This document shows positions 8,421 to 17,044 of a stretch of DNA of 63,172 nt, in pieces. Numbering within the stretch: the first letter of the stretch is position 1; each line of letters starts with the position of its first letter. The DNA is from Siccirubricoccus soli (GTDB lineage Bacteria; Pseudomonadota; Alphaproteobacteria; Acetobacterales; Acetobacteraceae), in assembly GCF_024178315.1 (NCBI RefSeq), contig NZ_JAMZIK010000099.1:1-63172 (forward strand), read 5' to 3'. The position numbers and the translations under genes are program-made. Below the pieces are notes generated by a model. The model had not been told where the DNA came from. It did not search any database and was given only the letters and a program-made list of their open reading frames with translations.

Positions 8421-8738
8421 ATGAGAAGCATGACCGAGACTCGACAAGGGGGTGCCGCAGCGCATCCCGCCCGCCTCTCCGATCCCCTGCCGCCGTCCGG
8501 CCCGCCGCAGCCCGTGCCGCCGGTGCCGCCCCCGCCGCCGGGGCCGGACCTGCCGGAGGTGCCGATCGAGGACCCGACCGGTCCAGACGTGCCGCTGCCC
8601 GGCGACCCCAAGCTGCCCCCCGCCGGGGACCCGCCCACCGACCCGCCCATCCGGGTGAAGGAGATCGGCGGCCCGACCGGGCCGGAGCCGACCCGCTACG
8701 GCGACTGGGAGCGGAAGGGCCGGGTCTCGGATTTCTGA
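8421..8738 (+). CDS. DUF1674 / SDHAF4-type succinate dehydrogenase assembly factor
   Basis: 105-residue protein ending in [19 protein letters not shown], the signature of the DUF1674 family (SDHAF4, Sdh8 in yeast). These small proteins bind flavinylated SdhA during assembly of succinate dehydrogenase. Residues 1-75 are a disordered Pro-rich segment with runs of PPPPPG and repeated DP and PG motifs, longer than in most homologues. ATG at 8421 and 8430 are both in frame; the first is given. No sdh gene is in the window. It is transcribed divergently from htpX. Confidence 0.85.
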   Translation: MRSMTETRQGGAAAHPARLSDPLPPSGPPQPVPPVPPPPPGPDLPEVPIEDPTGPDVPLPGDPKLPPAGDPPTDPPIRVKEIGGPTGPEPTRYGDWERKGRVSDF

Positions 8739-9237
8739 AGGGCGCCGGCAACCGGAGCGGTCTCGGGCCGGGCATGCCGGCATGCAACCGGCACTTGGCC
8801 TGGACTCCTCCAGAGCACCTGACAGGTTGCGACTCGGACGAGTGCCGGACCGAAGTAGGAACGGTCTGGTGGACTGGCCGGGCCACGGCCACAAGCCCTT
8901 GTGGCTCAACCGCTTTCGCCAGCCCGAGTCGCTCATGAGCGATTCGTTCCTGCGACTCGGGCCAGGGGATTGATTCCAGACCCGATCTCACAACCGCCCG
9001 GGCCTGCCGATTCAGGCTTCGTTCCAGCCCCTCCCGGCCTGTCCCGGGAAGCCGCCCCTGCCAGGGTCTCCCGGCACGCCGCGGGAGAGGACGGCACGGG
9101 CCGCCCGATACCGACATGCAAGGCCGTTCCGGCGCCTCGCACCCCGCACGCAGCGACAGACGCCTCACCCATGCTGGAGGCCGGCGCCGCTGCGGCCTGG
9201 CGTTCCCCCCATCGCTACGGAAAGGGTGCGCGCCGCC
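8739..9237. other. Gene-free spacer with two hairpins
   Basis: No convincing coding frame. Two palindromes stand out: 8888-8905 (GCCACAAG paired with CTTGTGGC) and 8923-8961 (CCCGAGTCGC paired with GCGACTCGGG around a 19-base loop that itself contains TCATGA). The word GCGACTCGG also occurs near 8828. The spacer separates the SDHAF4-type gene from the 3' end of the convergent regulator, so terminator or 3'-UTR roles are possible. Confidence 0.5.
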
Positions 9238-10002
9238 TCAGCCGCCGGGAGTCGGGTACAGCCCCGGCACCAGCCGGGCGAACATGGCGGCGACGGCGCC
9301 ATGGCATTCGCAGCTCACGCTCTCGAGCCCCGCGCGGTCCAGCACCAGGATGCGGCTGCGCCGGTGCTGCACCAGCCCCTGGTCCTCCAGCCCCGCCACG
9401 ATGCGGGTGATGGTGGTGCGGCGCACGCCAAGCGCATCGGCCAGCGCTTCCTGGGTCATCGGCAGCTCCGGCCGCCCGATGCGGTCATGCAGCGCCAGCA
9501 GCCGCCGGCAGGTCCGCTGCTCCACCTGATGCAGCGCGGCGCAGGCGGCCGCCTGCATCGCCTGGCCGAGCAGCGCGGTGCGGTAGCCATCCAGCAAGGT
9601 CTGCAGGCTGGGCGCCACGGCCGCCGCGTCAGCCAGGCGGGCGGCATCCATCTTCAGCGCCGGCCCGCCGGCCAGCACCTGCCAGCGCAGCCCGGCAAGG
9701 CCGGACAGCTCGCCCGGCAGGCCCGCCACGCCCTCGGCACCGATGGTAACCGCCTCCACCATCCGGTTGTCCGCCGTGGCGATCTGCAGCGAGAGCACCG
9801 TGGCGTCGCAGGGAAAGATCACGAAGGAAGCGGTACGATCGCCGAATTCCAGCTGGCTGCCCATGGCGAGGATGACGGGCGCGAACTGGGCCTGCAGCAA
9901 TTCCAGATCGGCGAGCGGCAAGCGATCCAGCAGCCGGTTGCCGGAGCGGCGGACGGTCCAGGATCGGATACCTTCCTCATCCTCTGCACTCGATGAGCCC
10001 AC
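9238..10002 (-). CDS. Crp/Fnr family transcriptional regulator
   Basis: 254-residue regulator with an N-terminal cyclic-nucleotide-binding-like beta barrel (about 25-130) and a C-terminal winged helix. The recognition segment is MTQEALADALGVRRTTITRI at about 185-204. No N-terminal cysteine cluster is present, so it is not an iron-sulfur FNR. The effector is unknown. A GTG at 10002 lies 6 bases after AGGAGG and is preferred to the TTG at 10005, which sits too close. No adjacent target gene is obvious; the 660-bp upstream gap holds a family A-like element. Confidence 0.88.
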   Translation of the reverse strand: MGSSSAEDEEGIRSWTVRRSGNRLLDRLPLADLELLQAQFAPVILAMGSQLEFGDRTASFVIFPCDATVLSLQIATADNRMVEAVTIGAEGVAGLPGELSGLAGLRWQVLAGGPALKMDAARLADAAAVAPSLQTLLDGYRTALLGQAMQAAACAALHQVEQRTCRRLLALHDRIGRPELPMTQEALADALGVRRTTITRIVAGLEDQGLVQHRRSRILVLDRAGLESVSCECHGAVAAMFARLVPGLYPTPGG

Positions 10003-10501
10003 CAAGGACCTCCTGACGTATCACACCTAGTTGATAACAAAGAACAACGCTCGCGCCAGAGGGAAATTGCGACTGGCTCGCAATTGGTCGAGCCCGCGCC
10101 AGTTGCCGGCGGTCGATCGACCATGCCCACGGTGCCGATTGGTCCTGGCCCGGACATCCCTCTCGCCCCAACGGATTGAAGCCGCCGCAGGCACAACACG
10201 CAACCGGAGAGGGAATATCTGCTACGGACTTTCCGCGCAATCCACGGAGCGCTGCGGCTTGCGCCCTCCGCAGGACGGCAGCGTCAGGCCGGATCCTCGG
10301 CCACGGGAGGACGAAACACCGCGGCGCCGGCCAGTGGGCGCAGGGCAGGCGATCCGCCCGGCGGCGTCCCCGAAGCCCCTGGAATCAATCGGCAAGCCAG
10401 GACCGGCCAGGAGCATTGGCCCGGGCTGCCGGTCAGGCGGAAGCGCCCGACCGGATGTCCTGCGTCAGAAGACACGGCCTCCGGAGCAGCCTGTCTCCGG
10501 T

Positions 10502-10629
10502 CTGGAGCAACCTCCGACCTGATGGGTTACGCCGCGCTCCATCAGGTCGGAGCTAGGCTGCTCCAGATCTTGCGTTTTTTTAGAGCAAGACATCCGATCA
10601 GGTGATTCGGCCTGATCGGATATTGCTCT
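10502..10629. repeat. Family A-like repeat, divergent copy in opposite orientation
   Basis: Two stem-loops joined by a T-rich linker (TTGCG followed by seven T). Stem one, 10502-10566, has outer CTGGAGCA/TGCTCCAG and inner CTCCGACCTGATGG/CCATCAGGTCGGAG arms. Stem two, 10582-10629, pairs AGAGCAA with TTGCTCT and ATCCGATCAGG with CCTGATCGGAT. The architecture matches family A although the stem sequences differ. The rest of 10003-10667 shows no gene. Confidence 0.7.
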
Positions 10630-10667
10630 GGCGGATCGCGCCGCAATCCATTCGGCCGGCGGCCGCC

Positions 10668-12308
10668 CTACCCGGCCGGCAGCAGCGCCAGCAGCGCGTC
10701 GGCCGCTTCGATCTCCGCCACCCGCGAGGCTGCCCGTGGCAGCAGCCGGGCCAGGTAGAAGGTGGCGATCGGCGCGTAGCGCGGCTCCAGCGCCGCCGCC
10801 CGGGCCAGCATCCAGCCGCCGAGCGTCCAGCCGCAGGCCTCCAGATAGGCGGTCGCCCCCGCCTCGGCCGCTGCCGGCTCCCGCGCCCCGCGTGCCACCA
10901 GCCAGGCGGTGGCGCGTTCCAGCGCCGCCACCGCCTCGCCAAGCCGCGGATCGGCGGCCTTCACCTCCGCCAGCAGGGCGCGCATCTCCGCCCCGCCATC
11001 GCGCAGCACCTTCCGCCCCACCAGGTCCAGCGCCTGGATGCCGTTCGTCCCCTCATAGATCGGGGCGATTCGCGCATCCCGCAGTACCTGCGCCGCCCCC
11101 GTCTCCTCGACGAACCCCATGCCGCCATGCACCTGGATGCCGAGCGAGGCGCACTCCACGCCACGATCCGTGCACCACCCCTTCACGATCGGCGTCAGCA
11201 GCGCGACGCGTGCCTCGCTGGCCCCGCCCCGCCGGGCGCGGTCCAGCGCCGCCCCGGCCTCCAGCGCCAGCAGCCGCCCGGCGAGCGTCATGGCGCGGAT
11301 CTCCGCCAGCATGCGGGCCACGTCGGGGTGGCGGTCGATCGGCTTGCCGCCCTGGAGGCGCTGCGCCGCATAGGCCTCGGCCAGCGCCAGCGCCCGCGCG
11401 CCCTGCGCCACCCCCTCCACGCCGACGCCGAGCCGCGCCGCGTTCATCATCGCGAACATCGCCTGCAAGCCGCGATGCGGCTCGCCCACCAGCTCCGCCT
11501 CGGCGCCCTCGAACAGCATGACGCAAGTGGGCGAGGCGTGGATGCCGAGCTTCTTCTCGATGCCGCCGCAGCGCAGCGCATTGCGGCTGCCATCCGCCCG
11601 CCGCTTCGGCGCGGCGAAGAGCGAGATGCCGCGGGTGCCGGGCGGCGCATCCGGCAGCCGGGCCAGCACCAGGTGCAGCGTGTCCTCGGTCAGCTCGTGC
11701 TCGCCCCAGGTGATGAAGATCTTCTGCCCGTACAGCCGGTAGCCGCCCGCCCCGTCCGGCTCCGCCTTGGTCCGGATCAGGGAAAGGTCGGAGCCCGCCT
11801 GCGGTTCGGTCAGGCACATCGTCCCGGTCCATTCGCCGCGGACCAGGGGCGGCAGCCAAGCCGCCTGCTGCGCGGGGGAGGCGAAGCGGGCGATCGCCTC
11901 GATGGCGCCGGCGGTCAGCAGCGGGCAGAGGCTGAAGGCCATGTCGCCGGTGGTGACCAGTTCGCTCACCGCCATCCACAGCGCCTGCGGCAGCTCCTGC
12001 CCGCCCACCTCCACGCCGTTCAGCTCCGCCGGCGCGGCGAGACCCTGCCAGCCGCCCTCGATCCAGGCCTGGTAGGCCGGCTTGTAGGCCGGCGGGGTGC
12101 GGACCACGCCGTTCTCATAGACGGCGCCATGCAGATCCGCTTCCCGCGCGCCGGGCCACAGCACCTCCCGCGCGAAGCGATCCGCCTCGCCGATGATGGC
12201 GGCGATGTCCGGGGCAGCCAGGGCGCCGCCGGTCAGGCCGGGCAGGTCGATCAGGCGGGTCAGGCCGAAGACCAGATCCTCCGCCGGGGTGGTGGGTGCT
12301 GCGGACAT
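10668..12308 (-). CDS. Acyl-CoA dehydrogenase, long type with C-terminal extension
   Basis: 546-residue FAD-dependent acyl-CoA dehydrogenase. The order of segments is typical: MCLTEPQAGSDLSLIRTKA in the middle beta domain (FAD and substrate contacts), then YGQKIFITWGEHELTEDT. The C-terminal helical domain carries QVHGGMGFVEETG and IYEGTNGIQALDLVGRK. A further roughly 110-residue helical tail marks the subgroup that includes DmdC (3-methylmercaptopropionyl-CoA dehydrogenase) and medium/long-chain enzymes near AidB. The substrate is uncertain: fatty acyl-CoA or a short branched or thioether acyl-CoA. It stands alone with no beta-oxidation partners nearby. The start MSAAPTTPAEDLVF is followed by conserved sequence. 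Confidence 0.92.
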   Translation of the reverse strand: MSAAPTTPAEDLVFGLTRLIDLPGLTGGALAAPDIAAIIGEADRFAREVLWPGAREADLHGAVYENGVVRTPPAYKPAYQAWIEGGWQGLAAPAELNGVEVGGQELPQALWMAVSELVTTGDMAFSLCPLLTAGAIEAIARFASPAQQAAWLPPLVRGEWTGTMCLTEPQAGSDLSLIRTKAEPDGAGGYRLYGQKIFITWGEHELTEDTLHLVLARLPDAPPGTRGISLFAAPKRRADGSRNALRCGGIEKKLGIHASPTCVMLFEGAEAELVGEPHRGLQAMFAMMNAARLGVGVEGVAQGARALALAEAYAAQRLQGGKPIDRHPDVARMLAEIRAMTLAGRLLALEAGAALDRARRGGASEARVALLTPIVKGWCTDRGVECASLGIQVHGGMGFVEETGAAQVLRDARIAPIYEGTNGIQALDLVGRKVLRDGGAEMRALLAEVKAADPRLGEAVAALERATAWLVARGAREPAAAEAGATAYLEACGWTLGGWMLARAAALEPRYAPIATFYLARLLPRAASRVAEIEAADALLALLPAG

Positions 12309-12415
12309 GCGTCGCCTCCGTTCTGCGGCGTGTTTAGCATGCCGGGCGGCGACGCAGGACGGGGGACAGCCGATCCCGAGGCGGAACCATCCGCGCTGCG
12401 GGCGTTTCCTCCGCC

Positions 12416-13429
12416 GTGACCCGATCGATCCTCTCCGTTCTCATCCTCCTCGTCATCCTGCTCCTTCTGCTCTGGCTGGCGCCGGAAGTGCCGCTGCTCG
12501 GCTTTGCCGCGGCGCTGCTCGCCGTCGCGCTGCGCGCCGCGGCGACGCCGCTGGCCCGGCGCCTGCGCCTTTCCGGCCCGATCGCGGTGCTGCTGGTAGC
12601 GGCGCTGCTGCTGGTCGCGCTCGGCCTGGCCGCCTGGGCCGCCGCCGCCCCCCTCACCGCCCAGGTGCAGGAACTGGCGCAGCGCCTGCCGCAGAGCCTG
12701 GAGGCGCTGCGCAGCCGGCTCTCCGGCACCGGCTGGGGCGACTGGCTGCTGCGCCAGGCGGAGCCGGGCCATCTGATGCCCAGCGGGGGCGAAGGAGCGG
12801 CCGGCGCCGCCGCCGCCGCCGCGCAGGCGGCGAGCTCCACCCTGGGCGGGCTCGGCAATATCGTGCTGGTCGGGCTGCTCGCCCTCTATCTGGCGGCGCA
12901 GCCCAGGCCCTACCTGCAAGGGCTGCGCGCCCTGTTCCACCCCTCCCTCGACCCGCAGGTCACTGAGACCCTGGCCGAGGCCGGGGAGTCGCTGCGCGGC
13001 TGGCTGCTGGGCCAGGGGGTGGGGATGCTGGTTGCCGGCACCCTCACCTGGCTCGGCTTCTGGGCGCTCGGCCTGCCGCTGGCCGGGCTGCTCGGCGCCA
13101 TCATCGGGCTGCTGAACTTCATCCCGGTGCTGGGGCCGCTGATCGGCGCCGTGCCGGCGGTGCTGCTGGCGCTGACGGAAGGGCCGAGCCTCGCCCTCTG
13201 GACCGCCGGGCTGGTCTTCGCCGTGCAGACGGTGGAGGGCAACTTCCTCACCCCCATGGTCCAGTCGCAGACGGCGGATATCCCGCCCGCCCTGCTGCTG
13301 CTGGTGCAGGTGCTGGCCGGGGCGCTGTTCGGGCTGCTCGGTCTCGCGCTCGCCGCGCCGCTGACGGCGCTGGGGCTGGTGCTGGTGCGGCGCGGCTATG
13401 TGGCGGGATGGCTGGGGCGGGAGGTGTGA
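12416..13429 (+). CDS. AI-2E family transporter (PurR-regulated permease type)
   Basis: 337-residue inner-membrane protein of the AI-2E exporter superfamily (YdiK/TqsA/PerM-like). A GTG start leads into a first long hydrophobic helix (residues 4-25). The pattern continues with paired helices near 30-45 and 55-80, a soluble amphipathic linker (80-150) and five or more C-terminal helices. The family segment GLPLAGLLGAIIGLLNFIPVLG is recognisable at about 220-240, and LALAAPLTALGLVLVRR lies near the end. Transported solutes vary and ion antiport is known for some members, so no substrate is claimed. It is divergent from the acyl-CoA dehydrogenase gene. Confidence 0.88.
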   Translation: MTRSILSVLILLVILLLLLWLAPEVPLLGFAAALLAVALRAAATPLARRLRLSGPIAVLLVAALLLVALGLAAWAAAAPLTAQVQELAQRLPQSLEALRSRLSGTGWGDWLLRQAEPGHLMPSGGEGAAGAAAAAAQAASSTLGGLGNIVLVGLLALYLAAQPRPYLQGLRALFHPSLDPQVTETLAEAGESLRGWLLGQGVGMLVAGTLTWLGFWALGLPLAGLLGAIIGLLNFIPVLGPLIGAVPAVLLALTEGPSLALWTAGLVFAVQTVEGNFLTPMVQSQTADIPPALLLLVQVLAGALFGLLGLALAAPLTALGLVLVRRGYVAGWLGREV

Positions 13430-13554
13430 TGCCCGGCTCGGTCTCCTGACGTTCCACGCCGGGTATCGCGCGCAGGGCTGGCGCGGCGGCCGCGCGCCCA
13501 TGGACCGGCATCGGCCAGCATGTCGCGCGGCCGGTAATGGCGGGGGCTTGCCGC

Positions 13555-14442
13555 CTACAGCTCCGCCTCCCCCCGCAGCACCGGTACGCAGCCGCCGCCG
13601 ACGCGGGCGAAGATCCTCCCCTCCGCGCTGCGCCGGGCGCTGGCGCGCAGCAGGCTGGGCCGGCCCATCTCCACCCCCTGGGTGATCTCCCAGGCCCCCT
13701 CCGCCGCGCCGCTCAGATGCAGCAGGAAGCCGGCCAGCGGCGTGGCCGCGCTGCCTGTCGCCGCATCCTCCCAGGTGCCGGCGAGCGGCGAGAACATCCG
13801 CGCCCTGAGCCCCGCCCCCTCTTGCCGGTAGAGGTAGAGGGAGAGCCGCCCGCCCAGCGCCGGCACCGCCGCCAGCGCCCGGTGGAAGGCGGCGAGATCC
13901 GGCACCGCCGCCGCCATCGCGGCCTCCGTCACCTCCAGCAGCAGGCGGGGGTTGCCGCCATCGCTCGCCATCACCGGCTGGTGGCGGGCGGTGAGGATCC
14001 CCTCCGGCCCGATGCCGGCGCAGGCGGCGGCCAGTTCCACCGGCACCTCCGGCCCGATCCGCAGCGGCTGCGGCGCGCCGATGGTGGCGCCGAGCAGCCG
14101 CCCCGCCGCGTCCCGCTCCAGCCGCACCTCCACCAGCCCGGCACGCTCCTCGAAGCGCAGTACCCCGTCCACCGCGCGGTCCGCCAGCACATAGCCGGTG
14201 CCGACATTCGGATGGCCGGCGAAGTCCATTTCCGAGGTGCGGTTGAAGATGCGCACCCGGGCGCTGTTGGCCGGGTCCTCCGGCGGCAGGACGAAGGTCG
14301 TCTCGCTCAGGTTGAACTCATTCGCCAGGGCCTGCATCTCGGCATCCGTCAGCCCGCGCGCATCCGGAAAGACGGCGAGCTGGTTGCCGCCGAAGCGGCG
14401 CTCGGCGAAGACGTCGAGGGTGACGAAGGCGAAGCGGCGCAT
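13555..14442 (-). CDS. PhzF family isomerase-like protein
   Basis: 295-residue protein of the PhzF fold (two diaminopimelate-epimerase-like halves). The N-terminal half has [16 protein letters not shown] and [11 protein letters not shown], with the catalytic-type glutamate near residue 47, then [14 protein letters not shown]. The C-terminal half has [20 protein letters not shown], the matching active-site loop. The length is normal. PhzF itself acts in phenazine synthesis, but no phenazine genes are present, so this is a stand-alone homologue of unknown substrate. It converges with the AI-2E permease. Confidence 0.9.
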   Translation of the reverse strand: MRRFAFVTLDVFAERRFGGNQLAVFPDARGLTDAEMQALANEFNLSETTFVLPPEDPANSARVRIFNRTSEMDFAGHPNVGTGYVLADRAVDGVLRFEERAGLVEVRLERDAAGRLLGATIGAPQPLRIGPEVPVELAAACAGIGPEGILTARHQPVMASDGGNPRLLLEVTEAAMAAAVPDLAAFHRALAAVPALGGRLSLYLYRQEGAGLRARMFSPLAGTWEDAATGSAATPLAGFLLHLSGAAEGAWEITQGVEMGRPSLLRASARRSAEGRIFARVGGGCVPVLRGEAEL

Positions 14443-14759
14443 GGCGGCCCCCTGAGGCTGCGGACCCGGTCAGCCTAGGACATGGCCGGCGGGGCCAGGG
14501 AGGGAGGCCGGCGCATGGCAGGGTCCCGCGCCGCCACGCAGGTGCAACGGTCCGACGACCCGCTGCCCGGCCCCTGCCGGCGCGCAGCCCCTCGGGCCGC
14601 TTCGCCTGGCTGGTCGGGCAGCGCCGGCGCCAGCCCGGAAGTGCCTGTCAGCCCCGGGTTTCCGGGCCGGGCGGCTTGCCAGCGGCGCGCCATCGCGCCA
14701 TGTGTCGCCACGCGCAACGCCCCGCGCCGCCGATGCGGGGGCCTGAAGGACCGGCTGCC
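14443..14759. other. Spacer between divergent phzF-like gene and fdxA
   Basis: A 317-base divergent intergenic region. I see no conserved small gene. The fdxA ribosome-binding site (GAAGGA) lies at its right end, about 8 bases before the GTG start. Promoters in both directions are expected, but no hexamer pair stands out. Confidence 0.4.
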
Positions 14760-15092
14760 GTGACCTATGTCGTTCTCGAGAATTGCATCAAGTGCAAGTA
14801 CATGGACTGCGTCGAGGTCTGTCCGGTGGATTGCTTCTACGTCGGCGAAAACATGCTGGTGATCCACCCGGACGAGTGCATCGATTGCGGGGTGTGCGAG
14901 CCGGAATGCCCCGCCGAGGCCATCGTGCCGGACAGCGACGACCGCGCCACCGAATGGGCCGAACTCAACCGGACCTACGCCGCGCAGTGGCCGAACATCA
15001 CCCGCAAGGGGGAACCGCCGGCGGATGCCGAGGAGTGGAAGGGCAAGCCGGGCAAGAAGGAGCTGTTCAGCCCGGAACCCGGCAAGCCCTGA
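14760..15092 (+). CDS. fdxA: Ferredoxin FdxA, 7Fe type ([3Fe-4S][4Fe-4S])
   Basis: 110-residue soluble electron carrier. Cysteines lie at 9, 12, 17, 21 and 25, and the second motif [11 protein letters not shown] has cysteines at 40, 43, 46 and 50. This is the arrangement of 7Fe ferredoxins of the FdxA group, with a C-terminal extension of about 55 residues ([19 protein letters not shown]) typical of alphaproteobacterial members. The GTG start at 14760 lies 8 bases after GAAGGA; longer frames upstream lack similarity. It is followed by carD on the same strand. FdxA and CarD genes are often neighbours in alphaproteobacteria, so a conserved pairing is likely. Confidence 0.93.
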   Translation: MTYVVLENCIKCKYMDCVEVCPVDCFYVGENMLVIHPDECIDCGVCEPECPAEAIVPDSDDRATEWAELNRTYAAQWPNITRKGEPPADAEEWKGKPGKKELFSPEPGKP

Positions 15093-15397
15093 GCCCGGCC
15101 GGGCCATCGCTGGCACCAGGCAAGGCGCTGCCTGGGCAAAGGGTGACTCCGCCCAAAATTAATGCTATCCTTTCAACTTGATGGCGGAGGTCGGTACATG
15201 CCGGCATGCCCCCGTCGCGTTCTGTGACACTGCCGCGACATGAATTCCCCATTCGGGGGCACGCGGCGGGGGCGTCGCGCGGCTCGGGCGTGAACCGGAC
15301 GGATCTCCCGCCATTGGCATGGTCTGGCCGATGCGGGCGGGCGCGCAGGAGGCGCGACAGCCACGCGCCGGGCAGCACCGCAGGAGAGTCGTCCGGC
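15093..15397. other. fdxA-carD intergenic region
   Basis: 305 bases without a credible gene. The stretch 15155-15180 (around AAAATTAATGCTATCC) is the most AT-rich point for several kilobases and is a natural place for the carD promoter; TATCCT would serve as a -10 box, but no clear -35 fits. AGGAGA lies about 10 bases before the carD ATG at 15398. Confidence 0.4.
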
Positions 15398-16819
15398 ATG
15401 AAGGCACCCGCCCGCGCCAAGGCCCCCACCCGGAAGCGAAAGTCCGCCGCCGGCAGCGCCCCTGCCGCCGCCCCCCGGCCGAAACCACCCGCCGCCAAGG
15501 CCAAGCAGGTGGTCACCCCCCGGCGCAGCGCCGGCCCCGACAAGCCCCGCGCCGCCACCGGCAAACCCGCCGCCCCGAAGCCCGCGGCCGCAAAGCCCAC
15601 CGCGCCGAAACCTGCCATGAAATCCGGCGCGAAACCTGCCGCGGCGAAGCCGGCCGCGAAGGCCGCCCCGGCAAAAGCCACCGCAAGGCCGGCCGCCGGG
15701 AAACCCGCCGCCGCCAAACCCGTCACCACGAAGCCGGCGACCGCGAAGCCGGCAGCGACTTGGCCCGCCGCCCCGCCGGCGACGCCGAAAGCCGCCACCG
15801 CCAAGCCAACCGCGACCAAGCCTGCCATCGCCAAGCCTGCCATCGCCAAGCCAACCGTGACGAAGCCCGCCACCGCCGAGACCACCGTTCCCTCCCAGGC
15901 AAAAGCCGCCTCCCCGAATCCCCCTGCCGCGAAGAACCCCGTCTTGACCTCTGCCTCTGCCAAGACCCCGGCGGCCAAGCCGGCCGCCAAGCCCAGCCCG
16001 GCGGCCAAGCCCGCCGCGAAGCCGCCGGTCAAGACCGCGCCCAAGGCGGATCTCCCGCCGGAGGCGAAGGATGCCCCGCCGCCGGCGGCGAAGCCGTCCG
16101 CCCCGAAGCCCGCCGCCGCCCGCCCGGCGGAGCCGCCGAAGCCCGCCCCCCGGCCCGAACCTGCCGCCATCCGCAGCCCCGGCTTCGCCGAGGCCCAGGC
16201 CGCCGCCCCCCTGCCGCCGCCGAAGCTGCCCCCGCCGGCGGCCGAGGCCGGCCGGTCCGCCGCCCCCACCGCCGTCGCTCCGGCCCGGCGCGAGGGCCTT
16301 CCCACACCTCCTGCGAGACAGCCTGCCAAACCCGTGGAATTCAAAGCTGGCGACCACGTCGTCTACCCGACCCATGGGGTCGGAACCGTTCAGGGTATCG
16401 AGACCATGTCCGCCGCAGGGCATTCCCTGCAGGTCATCGTCGTCACCTTCGAAGAGAACCGGATGACGCTGCGCGTCCCGGTCAACAAGGCCGCCTCCTC
16501 CGGCCTGCGCAAGCTCACCGCGCCGGACGCGATCAAGGAGGCGCTGGACACGCTGAAGGGCAAGGCGCGCATCAAGCGCACCATGTGGTCCCGCCGCGCC
16601 CAGGAATACGAGGCAAAGATCAACTCCGGCGATCCCGTGGCCATCGCGGAAGTGGTGCGCGACCTGCACCGCAATGCCGGCCAGCCGGACCAGTCCTTCT
16701 CCGAGCGGCAGATCTATGAGCAGGCGATGGACCGCCTGGCCGCGGAGATCGCCGCCATCGACCGCACCGACAAGGTGCAGGCGACGGAGAAGCTGCTGGC
16801 GCACCTGAAATCCACCTGA
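15398..16819 (+). CDS. CarD/CdnL-type RNA polymerase regulator with a histone-H1-like N-terminal tail
   Basis: 473 residues. The C-terminal 160 residues (about 315-473) are a complete CarD/CdnL regulator: FKAGDHVVYPTHGVGTVQGI opens the RNA-polymerase-interacting domain, and the helical DNA-binding half contains MWSRRAQEYEAKINSGD. CarD-type proteins bind the RNAP beta subunit and stabilise promoter open complexes. Residues 1-311 are a disordered tail of Lys, Ala and Pro with short AAKPA, ATKPA and PAAKP repeats, resembling histone H1 or bacterial Hc1-like tails. Ordinary alphaproteobacterial CarD proteins are about 165-190 residues. ATG 15398 has AGGAGA upstream; a longer frame to 15206 is unlikely. 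The gene ends 6 bases before a family C repeat. Confidence 0.92.
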   Translation: MKAPARAKAPTRKRKSAAGSAPAAAPRPKPPAAKAKQVVTPRRSAGPDKPRAATGKPAAPKPAAAKPTAPKPAMKSGAKPAAAKPAAKAAPAKATARPAAGKPAAAKPVTTKPATAKPAATWPAAPPATPKAATAKPTATKPAIAKPAIAKPTVTKPATAETTVPSQAKAASPNPPAAKNPVLTSASAKTPAAKPAAKPSPAAKPAAKPPVKTAPKADLPPEAKDAPPPAAKPSAPKPAAARPAEPPKPAPRPEPAAIRSPGFAEAQAAAPLPPPKLPPPAAEAGRSAAPTAVAPARREGLPTPPARQPAKPVEFKAGDHVVYPTHGVGTVQGIETMSAAGHSLQVIVVTFEENRMTLRVPVNKAASSGLRKLTAPDAIKEALDTLKGKARIKRTMWSRRAQEYEAKINSGDPVAIAEVVRDLHRNAGQPDQSFSERQIYEQAMDRLAAEIAAIDRTDKVQATEKLLAHLKST

Positions 16820-16825
16820 GCTCAT

Positions 16826-16919
16826 CCCCATGACGGCGCTGCGCGCCGCCATGGGGGCCTCGGGCGCGCATGAAGGGCGCCTCGCACCGCCTGCCGCGGC
16901 AGGGCACATGGCGGTCCGG
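16826..16919. repeat. Family C intergenic repeat, copy 1, directly after carD
   Basis: It begins 6 bases after the carD stop. The first stem-loop, 16826-16856, has arms CCCCATG-A-CGGCG and CGCCG-C-CATGGGG around CTGCG. A second shorter palindrome, CCTGCCGCGGCAGG, lies near 16890-16903, and the unit closes with GGCGGTCCGG. Copies follow metZ (41613) and a Bug gene (50712). Confidence 0.8.
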
Positions 16920-16938
16920 CCTCGGTGGCCGCCCGCCG

Positions 16939-17044
16939 CTAGAGCAGATCGCGTTCAGATGGGATCATCTGAATGCGTGAAGATGCTCGCAAAACGACGG
17001 CTAGAGCATGCTGCGTGAGCGCAAGCGAACGCAGCATGCTCTAG
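16939..17044. repeat. Family A intergenic repeat, copy 2, supplying the stop of an MFS gene
   Basis: 106 bp bounded by CTAGAGCAG and TGCTCTAG. The right stem has perfect 16-bp arms (CTAGAGCATGCTGCGT and its complement) around a 12-base loop. The left stem, GCGTTCAGATG / CATCTGAATGC, has an 11-bp helix including one G-T wobble and a GGAT loop. The MFS stop TAG is the last CTAG of the element. Confidence 0.87.

Noticed and set aside
15206-15397. A 64-residue N-terminal extension of the CarD protein
   Set aside because: The ATG at 15398 has a good ribosome-binding site and begins the Lys/Ala/Pro tail; the extension has a different composition and covers the likely promoter.
15400-16320. Direct repeats in the carD tail as a tandem-repeat or CRISPR-like array
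   Set aside because: The repeats are codon-level AKPA variants in one open frame with no spacer regularity.
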